Shown here one piece after another: positions 1 to 4,823 of a stretch of 7,274 bases of DNA. The stretch comes from CAJAUT01 sp043809365. Lineage in GTDB: Bacteria > Patescibacteriota > Microgenomatia > UBA1400 > UBA12108. The position numbers and the translations under genes are program-made. The notes beneath the pieces are model-generated. The model saw only the letters and a list, made by a program, of their open reading frames with translations. It did no database searches and had not been told where the DNA came from. Each line of letters starts with the position of its first letter. Position 1 is the stretch's first letter. The stretch covers positions 1-7,274 of the forward strand of contig JAZDDW010000031.1 in the NCBI GenBank assembly GCA_043809365.1, written 5' to 3'.

Positions 1-1035
1 ATGTTTAGCCAGGATATGGGGATTGATTTGGGGACGGCTAATACGCTTGTGTTTGTCAAAGGCAAGGGAATCTTGATACGCGAACCCAGTTATGTCGCTA
101 GACACAAAAAAACAGGAGCGATTATCGCAATTGGCTCGGAAGCGAAACTTATGGCAGGCAAAACACCAGAGGCGATCGAAGCAATCCGGCCTTTGCGGGA
201 CGGGGTGATTGCGGACTATGACGGGGCGGAAGCAATGCTCAACTATTATATAAGGCAAGTCCACCGCTCAAGTGCCTGGATTGCGCGAGTACCACGGCCT
301 AGGGTCATTATTGGGATCCCCTCGGGGGTGACGGAGGTGGAACGACGCGCTGTGTCGGAGGCGGCGATCCAGGCGGGAGCACGGGAAGCCTATCTCGTGG
401 AGGAGCCGATGGCGGCGGCAATTGGGGCGGGATTGCCGATCGATGAACCTAGGGGACAGATGATTATTGATATTGGAGGGGGGACAACGGAGATTGCGAT
501 TCTTTCCTTGGGGGGAATTGTTCTCAATAAATCTCTAAGAATCGCGGGAGATGAGCTAACTGAATCGATCATCCATTTCGCGCGGGTCAAGTACGGACTC
601 TTGCTCGGGGATGCTACGGCGGAAGAGGTTAAAATCCAGATAGGGAGCGCAGCAGGCGACGAGAAGACAGCAGAACTGCAAACGGTGGTGAGGGGGAGAG
701 ATATCGGGAGCGGGCTCCCGAAATCGATGAAGTTTGAGGGGAGCGAAGTCCGTGAAGCCCTGGCTCCGACCCTCCAGACAATTGTGCGCGGAGTGATGGA
801 TGTGCTAGAGGAAACTCCACCAGAGCTAGTGGGGGATATTATCCAGCATGGGATCACGATGGCAGGAGGAGGAAGTTTGATCCGCAATATCGATCAAATG
901 ATTGCCGAGGCGACGAGAATGCCCGTGTGGGTGACCGATGAGCCGATGTCGGCAGTGGTGCGGGGGTGTGGGAAACTGCTGACGGATGAGAAACTGCTCA
1001 AGAAGGTGAAGGTAGGGGCCCGCCTACGCTACTAA
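1..1035 (+). CDS. mreB: Rod shape-determining protein MreB (actin-like ATPase)
   Basis: Bacterial actin homologue that polymerises into membrane-bound filaments on the cytoplasmic face and guides the elongation-phase peptidoglycan machinery. The 344 residues match the usual MreB length. Visible actin-fold motifs in order: phosphate-1 GIDLGTANTLVF (about 7-18), RPLRDGVIADYD (63-74), VEEPMAAAIGAGLPI (133-147), phosphate-2 DIGGGTTE (157-164), and the adenosine-site MAGGGSLI (287-294). The start matches the short MreB N-terminus just before GIDLGTAN, but ATG is the first base of the window, so upstream signals and an earlier start cannot be excluded. It ends in TAA. No mreC or mreD follows, so this is not the classic mreBCD layout in the downstream direction; the next gene is an unrelated small ORF with its own promoter. 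Confidence 0.96.
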   Translation: MFSQDMGIDLGTANTLVFVKGKGILIREPSYVARHKKTGAIIAIGSEAKLMAGKTPEAIEAIRPLRDGVIADYDGAEAMLNYYIRQVHRSSAWIARVPRPRVIIGIPSGVTEVERRAVSEAAIQAGAREAYLVEEPMAAAIGAGLPIDEPRGQMIIDIGGGTTEIAILSLGGIVLNKSLRIAGDELTESIIHFARVKYGLLLGDATAEEVKIQIGSAAGDEKTAELQTVVRGRDIGSGLPKSMKFEGSEVREALAPTLQTIVRGVMDVLEETPPELVGDIIQHGITMAGGGSLIRNIDQMIAEATRMPVWVTDEPMSAVVRGCGKLLTDEKLLKKVKVGARLRY

Positions 1036-1101
1036 GCTTCGGTGGGTAAACATGGATACGGTATTAATTTACAATTTACAGTTCGGAAGTGTAAAAAGTA
1101 G

Positions 1102-1144
1102 TGTCAGAAAATGTCAGGAAAAGGGGAGGGGAGTGTTATAGGAT
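1102..1144 (+). promoter_or_regulatory. Activator-type promoter, copy 1 of a three-copy motif
   Basis: Half-site TGTCA at 1102-1106, then TGTCAGGAAA at 1112-1121 (10-bp period), exactly 15 nt, then TATAGGAT at 1137-1144. The last six bases, TAGGAT, fit a -10 element and would place +1 near 1151, one base before the ATG at 1152. No TTGACA-like -35 is present: the hexamer 17 bp upstream of TAGGAT is AGGAAA. The direct repeat probably replaces it, as in activator-dependent promoters. Two further copies with identical spacing lie at 1547 and 4463. The promoter role is inferred from the three-fold conservation and the position. Confidence 0.75.
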
Positions 1145-1151
1145 ATATTTG

Positions 1152-1535
1152 ATGAAATCAGTTGAGCTTGAAGAACTGTGGAAGAACGGATGGGAACTAG
1201 AACGATTGTTGGAAGAAAGGTTCGGGGTTAACAAATCGGAGGTTGAAGCAGTATTGGAGTACATGTATCGAGTTTTGCTGTCGTATTATATGCCAGGAGA
1301 CTTGGGGAATTTGGAGAGGAGCGAGAGACTACGCATGGCTCACAGTGTAATCGAATCTAGTCAATTTGAGTGTCAACTGGAATATACACCTACAAGTCCA
1401 AATTCGGGAGTCCGCACATTTAGCAATGATCTATACTTATTTAGTCCGAGGAATGACAGAGATTATAGTGAAATGGAGATAGGTGGTTTTAGCCAATTGA
1501 GAGCAAACTTGATAGCGGGGTGGTTGCCCGAATAA
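1152..1535 (+). CDS. Unrecognised 127-aa protein
   Basis: I do not recognise the family. The frame is open from GTG at 1101, but that segment contains the promoter repeats, so ATG at 1152 is preferred. It lies 7 nt after the -10-like TAGGAT and has no strong Shine-Dalgarno, only AGGA inside the -10 itself. The N-terminal half (about residues 1-75) is charged and probably helical, beginning MKSVELEELW with many Glu, Leu and Arg. The second half is richer in Ser, Tyr and Asn and looks like a separate segment. No signal peptide, membrane helix or Cys cluster is seen. It ends in TAA just before the second copy of the shared promoter, so it is probably a single-gene transcript. The shared promoter suggests co-expression with the 148-aa and 98-aa genes. 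Confidence 0.7.
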   Translation: MKSVELEELWKNGWELERLLEERFGVNKSEVEAVLEYMYRVLLSYYMPGDLGNLERSERLRMAHSVIESSQFECQLEYTPTSPNSGVRTFSNDLYLFSPRNDRDYSEMEIGGFSQLRANLIAGWLPE

Positions 1536-1546
1536 GATGTTGAGAT

Positions 1547-1589
1547 TGTCATAATTTGTCAGGAAAATGATTGGTTAGTGCTATAGGAT
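1547..1589 (+). promoter_or_regulatory. Activator-type promoter, copy 2 of a three-copy motif
   Basis: TGTCA at 1547-1551, TGTCAGGAAA at 1557-1566, 15-nt spacer (1567-1581), TATAGGAT at 1582-1589. Spacing is identical to the copies at 1102 and 4463 although the spacer sequence differs. Here the predicted +1 (about 1596) lies some 27 nt upstream of the start codon, and the gene has a separate strong ribosome binding site. This shows that TATAGGAT is a transcription element rather than a weak Shine-Dalgarno. Confidence 0.75.
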
Positions 1590-1608
1590 GTTGGGATATT
1601 AGTTGATG

Positions 1609-1616
1609 TAGGAGGT
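1609..1616 (+). promoter_or_regulatory. Strong Shine-Dalgarno that decides the start
   Basis: TAGGAGGT sits 1 nt before the first ATG (1617), which is too close. It is 7 nt before the third codon ATG (1623, counted from the end of GGAGG) and 10 nt before ATG 1626. Start 1623 is therefore preferred. It is the only clear Shine-Dalgarno in the window. Confidence 0.7.
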
Positions 1617-1622
1617 ATGTAT

Positions 1623-2069
1623 ATGATGGGAGAAAATGAGTTCGCAATGCACATTTGCTATGATTGGTCAGGGGTAAATGGCCTGGGACAAGTGGTTGTT
1701 AGGGATGAAAACAAGGGGGGGGTACAAAAGAGTATAAAACAGATCAACGACACGATTCGACAAAAGCTACAAGAAGAGAGGCGTGAGATAGCTAGTTGGA
1801 CTCCAGATATGCCTATGTTTGGGGGCAATGCACATGAACATCAGTTGGCTGTCAGTAGATTTACGGCCAGATTAAATGAGCGTGAGAAACGAACGACCCT
1901 AGTTATGGGTGACTACATAAATGTGGGCCAGGAGTATCCAATGCAGGGAATGTTTGATCATGTTCCTATAACTATGGTACATGGAATGTTCCACCATATG
2001 AGTGAAGGAGGGGGAATATTTTATACGGAAGATGGTTGGCTATCCGATGGTGCTCACCGCGCAAAATAG
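1623..2069 (+). CDS. Unrecognised 148-aa protein
   Basis: Family not recognised. The start is set by TAGGAGGT with 7-nt spacing; upstream in-frame ATG 1617 would give 150 aa and ATG 1626 would give 147 aa. Visible: a short hydrophobic-aromatic stretch HICYDWSG (about 10-17), a Lys/Gln/Arg/Glu-rich probably helical segment (about 31-57), then a C-terminal half rich in Met, His and Gly, including MVHGMFHHMSEGGG (about 118-131). The His/Met cluster could bind a metal, but that is a guess. There is no signal peptide or membrane helix. It is the only gene here with both a clear 5' leader and a strong ribosome site, suggesting high or separately regulated translation. It shares its promoter architecture with the 127-aa and 98-aa genes. 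Stop is TAG. Confidence 0.72.
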   Translation: MMGENEFAMHICYDWSGVNGLGQVVVRDENKGGVQKSIKQINDTIRQKLQEERREIASWTPDMPMFGGNAHEHQLAVSRFTARLNEREKRTTLVMGDYINVGQEYPMQGMFDHVPITMVHGMFHHMSEGGGIFYTEDGWLSDGAHRAK

Positions 2070-2082
2070 TCAGATTGTCTAG

Positions 2083-2130
2083 TTAGTTCTTGAGATATTA
2101 TTCAACCCCGCTGGCGGTGGGAAGATGGGT
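2083..2130 (-). pseudogene. Decayed 3' remnant of a copy of the winged-helix regulator
   Basis: Bases 2083-2127 align without gaps to 3421-3465, the last codons of the regulator: 35 of 45 positions match, and the first 15 (TTAGTTCTTGAGATA) are identical. Read on the minus strand in the same frame, the remnant gives THLPTASGVE-stop-YLKN-stop against HYLATASGVGYYLKN-stop, so 10 of 15 residues are kept but a Tyr codon has become a stop. Similarity ends at about 2130, at the stop codon of the ATPase gene. It looks like the scar of a duplication, recombination or insertion that placed the ATPase where a second regulator copy once ended. Confidence 0.7.
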
Positions 2131-3366
2131 TTAGAGAGTGAGGAGGGAGGGATTGGTGAATGGGGTTAAGAGGGTGGTGGAGAGGGTAGAGTGTGGACTA
2201 GAGTAGTGAGAAAGATCGTAGTTTTTGATCTCGTAGGCGAGTTTTTTGGCGGGCACAACAAAATCAATTTCTTTGTTGCGAGCGCGATAATAAGTTAGTT
2301 GCGGATGTTGGGCACGCAGGCGTTCATAGGCGTATGACTCGGCGGCATATCCTAGAGCGGTGCTAAGTTCGGTAGCACTACTAACTAATTGGAAAGCAGA
2401 GTTAACATAAATTTTCCGATTACGGTTGTGATGGAAAAGAGGACTAATACTGTTGTATACGGGATAAATAAGATCCATGATCTCAAGGATGTCCAGATAA
2501 GTATTGAGGGTAGGGAGGGTAGTATCAATCAAATTGCTTACCTTCGTGAGGCTCATTTCATGACCACTATTCTGCTGAAGATACGCAAATAATGACTGCA
2601 TGAGTTGTGGCTTGTGAATGGCAAAATAATTGAAAGCATCTTGGTTGAGTGATTGAGAGATAATATTGGTTAGATAAGCTTGGGTTTGGGCGGTATCCAG
2701 CTTGGTGTAGAGTGGTTCTGGGTAACGACCAAACTGGAGAAAATGTGAGAAATGAGGATTGATCAGACTAATGAGGTGCGTGCGCTTAAAAGGATCCGAT
2801 TCTTGTGTAAGAGCATTGAATGAAGGTACAAGATCTGGCGAGTGGAGAGATAAATATTCGACAAAGGAGAGAGGTGAGAGTCGATGAGTAAAAAAGCGAC
2901 CGGCGAGACTTTCGGTCATTTTTTGTTTGTAGGAGAGGCTTAATGAGCCAGTCAAAAAGATTTTGGTGTTGGGTCGCTGATCATAGATCAACTTGATAGT
3001 GGTCTCATAACCGTTGATATATTGGATTTCATCAAAAAAGAGATAGGTGGGAAGGTGAGTGTTGGTGATATTTTTTGTAAACTGATCATATATTGTCCAG
3101 ATTATATCTTCTGGCTGATGTGGAGAAAATTCATAAAATAAAATCTGGCGGGAAGGTACGCTTTGGTTTTGGAGGAGATAGTTGAGAAGTTGTTTGAGCA
3201 AGATTGACTTGCCTGTGCGGCGAGGGCCAGTTAAGAGACAGATCATGGGGGTGCTTAAATCTTGTTGTAGTTCTTTCAGCAATTGGCGAGTGTAGGGAGG
3301 GGTAGAGTAAATGGTTCCGCCCCAATGGAGATTTTGGAAGTTGAGTTGGTCAAGGAGGCTATTCAT
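2131..3366 (-). CDS. AAA_14/DUF4143-type P-loop ATPase
   Basis: Predicted ATPase of 411 aa. The N-terminal AAA+ domain has Walker A GPRRTGKS (47-54), Walker B YLFFDE (108-113), a sensor-type FLTGS (137-141) and the family-typical block AGRFFTHRLSPLSFVEY (155-171). A winged-helix-like segment follows (about 255-300). The C-terminal region has the PD-(D/E)XK-like pattern expected for DUF4143: Glu343 or Glu348, EIDFV (Asp368) and YEIK (Glu379, Lys381). Family members are widespread in bacteria and archaea; their role is poorly defined, and often linked to mobile or defence-type genes. The last 30 residues are low in complexity and rich in Ser/Thr/Leu/Pro, so the nuclease-like domain may be shortened. 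It follows the regulator by 54 bp but has its own strong promoter and a leaderless ATG. Family assignment is firm; the biological role is unknown. Confidence 0.88.
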   Translation of the reverse strand: MNSLLDQLNFQNLHWGGTIYSTPPYTRQLLKELQQDLSTPMICLLTGPRRTGKSILLKQLLNYLLQNQSVPSRQILFYEFSPHQPEDIIWTIYDQFTKNITNTHLPTYLFFDEIQYINGYETTIKLIYDQRPNTKIFLTGSLSLSYKQKMTESLAGRFFTHRLSPLSFVEYLSLHSPDLVPSFNALTQESDPFKRTHLISLINPHFSHFLQFGRYPEPLYTKLDTAQTQAYLTNIISQSLNQDAFNYFAIHKPQLMQSLFAYLQQNSGHEMSLTKVSNLIDTTLPTLNTYLDILEIMDLIYPVYNSISPLFHHNRNRKIYVNSAFQLVSSATELSTALGYAAESYAYERLRAQHPQLTYYRARNKEIDFVVPAKKLAYEIKNYDLSHYSSPHSTLSTTLLTPFTNPSLLTL

Positions 3367-3372
3367 GACAGT

Positions 3373-3401
3373 ATCATATACTTAGTTTCGTACTTTGTCA
3401 A
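3373..3401 (-). promoter_or_regulatory. Near-consensus sigma-70 promoter for a leaderless ATPase gene
   Basis: Minus strand: perfect -35 TTGACA (3396-3401), 17-bp spacer (3379-3395), -10 TATGAT (3373-3378), then 6 nt, then ATG at 3366. The usual +1, seven bases past the -10, falls on the A of the ATG, so the transcript should be leaderless. There is no Shine-Dalgarno. Confidence 0.85.
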
Positions 3402-3420
3402 CAAAGTAGATAAGCGAGTG

Positions 3421-4440
3421 TTAGTTCTTGAGATAGTACCCCACACCACTGGCGGTAGCGAGATAGTGGCGGGAGATGCCCATACTCTCTAGTTTGTCGC
3501 GGAGACGCTCGACACATTTGGTGAGGGCGGCGAGGCTAAATTTGTCTGGATCAGGGTAGAGGAGGTCGGCGAGTTCGTCGTAGGTGACGGGAGTGGGACT
3601 TTTTTCGATTAATTTGGTCATAACCAGAGACTCACGATTGGTTAGGTGAGGAAGCGGGCAAGAGCCAAAGTGCGGGATGTTACTTTTTAGGGAGAAAGTT
3701 TGTTTGACACTGTTGGGGGCGCCGATTTGACGGAGGAATTGAGTGGACTCTTGGATAATTTTGGCGGGAAGGTTGCGGCATAAATGAGCCAGGGTACCGT
3801 AGTGGGGAGTGGGGAATAGTTTGGCGAGTGCGGTTTCTTGCAGGAGATAATCGACCAAAAACTCGGATTCTTCCCAAGTTGAGTGACGAACTTGGGATAA
3901 ATAGGGGCGAGTGAGGGCAGTCAAGATGCATTCGGCGAGAGTGGTCGCGGGTTGGTCAACGCGAAGATACACAATGATGTCGGTAGGGTTACTATCACTC
4001 CAGTTAAACGACCCCATTGTGCCGAAGTAGGTGGGGTGGATGGTGAGCTGTCGGAGCTGGGGCGTGTAGGGCGCGACAGAGTGGAGCAGGCGAAAGAAGC
4101 GGGGAGCGAGCGTGATCCACTGGGCTTGGAGAGCAGAATAGTCTGGGGGGGTAAGTTGGAGTGTGGAAAGTTGCTGGGTAATAGCGTGGTGGAGATCGGC
4201 GAGTTGAGGGGGTAGTGACATATTTTTGTCATCGTAGGAGAGTACGCGGTGCCAAAAGTCGGGGAGGGTGAGATGAGAGAGAGTAGGGAGATAAACACCT
4301 TGATGTAGATAGTCAGTTTTGGGAGTCCAGGGTAGGGGATAAAAATGGTGAAGGTGAAAAAAGCCGTTGGCGATGGGACGGGCGGTGTCTATCACGCGCT
4401 CGGCCTCACTCTGGATTGACCAATCCCAAATAGTTTTCAT
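3421..4440 (-). CDS. Winged-helix (OmpR/PhoB-type) transcriptional regulator with novel N-terminal domain
   Basis: 339 aa. The C-terminus (about 264-338) is a Trans_reg_C-type winged helix: VTYDELADLLYP (285-296), recognition-helix region LTKCVERLRDKLESMGI (306-322), and the diagnostic wing ending ATASGVGYYL (328-337), comparable to the TVRGVGY wing of PhoB/OmpR proteins. There is no receiver domain in front. Instead an unrecognised region of about 250 aa contains IIVYLRVDQPATTLAECILTAL (positions 155-176) and WEESEFLVDYLL (189-200), which could be a decayed zincin-like pair of helices (speculative). It is probably cytoplasmic. It is transcribed divergently from the 98-aa gene; the shared 74-bp region carries the tandem TGTCA box, making this protein the best local candidate to bind it and to control itself. 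It is low in Gly and rich in Leu, Thr, Pro and His, following the strand composition bias. Confidence 0.82.
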   Translation of the reverse strand: MKTIWDWSIQSEAERVIDTARPIANGFFHLHHFYPLPWTPKTDYLHQGVYLPTLSHLTLPDFWHRVLSYDDKNMSLPPQLADLHHAITQQLSTLQLTPPDYSALQAQWITLAPRFFRLLHSVAPYTPQLRQLTIHPTYFGTMGSFNWSDSNPTDIIVYLRVDQPATTLAECILTALTRPYLSQVRHSTWEESEFLVDYLLQETALAKLFPTPHYGTLAHLCRNLPAKIIQESTQFLRQIGAPNSVKQTFSLKSNIPHFGSCPLPHLTNRESLVMTKLIEKSPTPVTYDELADLLYPDPDKFSLAALTKCVERLRDKLESMGISRHYLATASGVGYYLKN

Positions 4441-4449
4441 AGACCTATA

Positions 4450-4478
4450 ATTATATACCCAATGTCAAAAAATGTCAG
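4450..4478 (-). promoter_or_regulatory. Promoter of the regulator, -35 embedded in the TGTCA box
   Basis: Minus strand: -35 CTGACA (4473-4478, 5 of 6 to consensus), 17-bp spacer (4456-4472), -10 TATAAT (4450-4455, perfect), then 9 nt to the ATG at 4440, predicting a leader of about 3 nt. The -35 is exactly the reverse complement of the second TGTCAG half-site of the divergent plus-strand box. A protein bound to the box would cover it, which predicts negative autoregulation. Confidence 0.75.
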
Positions 4479-4505
4479 GAAATTTGATGTAATTCCCTAT
4501 AGGAT
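4463..4505 (+). promoter_or_regulatory. Activator-type promoter, copy 3 of a three-copy motif
   Basis: TGTCA at 4463-4467, TGTCAGGAAA at 4473-4482, 15-nt spacer (4483-4497), TATAGGAT at 4498-4505. With TAGGAT as -10 the predicted +1 is about 4512, three bases before the ATG at 4515. It lies in the divergent region with the regulator gene and overlaps that gene's promoter on the other strand. Confidence 0.75.
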
Positions 4506-4514
4506 AGATAAATT

Positions 4515-4811
4515 ATGAATCCTGAAGAATTTGCCAATCAAACCGAGAGAATATTGTGGAAGACTGTGTATTATGGCACGCTAGTGATGGCCGTTTTATG
4601 TTCACTTGGCGTGGCGTATGATGCATTTTTGATTTCGGCGGAAGTGTCTGCTTTGGGTTTGGATATCGGTCAAATAGCTTCAACTGTCATCAGAGAATTG
4701 GCAGCCGACCCTCTTGATTTGACTATGACGGCAGTAGTTGTAGCGAGTGCGTTGGCCAATCATCATTCGGCTGGAATGTTGAATAGTTTGCATCAAGAGG
4801 ATAATCAGTAA
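4515..4811 (+). CDS. Putative small membrane protein, 98 aa, unrecognised
   Basis: No family recognised. A hydrophobic segment at about 17-40 (TVYYGTLVMAVLCSLGVAY within it) is a likely transmembrane helix; a second, weaker one lies at about 68-82 (LTMTAVVVASALA). A two-helix inner-membrane hairpin is possible, with a charged N-terminus and a short hydrophilic tail ending HQEDNQ. The start is ATG 4515, preceded at 9 nt by the -10-like TAGGAT of the third shared promoter; there is no good Shine-Dalgarno. It lies divergent to the regulator gene and 12 nt ahead of the EpmA-type gene, so partial read-through into epmA is likely. Membership of the TGTCA-box regulon is inferred from the promoter only. 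Confidence 0.68.
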   Translation: MNPEEFANQTERILWKTVYYGTLVMAVLCSLGVAYDAFLISAEVSALGLDIGQIASTVIRELAADPLDLTMTAVVVASALANHHSAGMLNSLHQEDNQ

Positions 4812-4817
4812 TAGAAT
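4788..4817 (+). promoter_or_regulatory. Possible promoter for the epmA-type gene
   Basis: TAGAAT (4812-4817) lies 6 nt before the GTG at 4824, so +1 would fall on the start codon. The candidate -35, TTGCAT (4788-4793, 18-bp spacing), matches consensus at only three positions. The element is supported mainly by its geometry, which matches the other leaderless genes here. Confidence 0.45.
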
Positions 4818-4823
4818 GTTCGG

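Noticed and set aside
390..887. 165-aa minus-strand ORF inside mreB
   Set aside because: It lies entirely opposite a clear mreB coding region, is rich in Ser, Pro and Ile, and has no recognisable motif; it is a shadow of the real frame.
1075..1095. Possible hairpin TTTACA-N9-TGTAAA after mreB
   Set aside because: The stem is only 6 bp and AT-rich, with no T-run; too weak to call a terminator.
1101..1151. GTG start at 1101 giving a 144-aa product
   Set aside because: The extra 17 codons consist of the shared promoter motif, including the -10-like element; ATG 1152 fits the geometry of the other genes.
1102..1566. CRISPR or tandem repeat array from the TGTCA repeats
   Set aside because: Repeats are short, occur once per gene start, and are followed by a fixed-distance -10; promoter elements explain them better.
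3921..4298. 125-aa minus-strand and 87-aa plus-strand ORFs overlapping the regulator gene
   Set aside because: They are low-complexity translations in other frames of the regulator; no start signals or family motifs.
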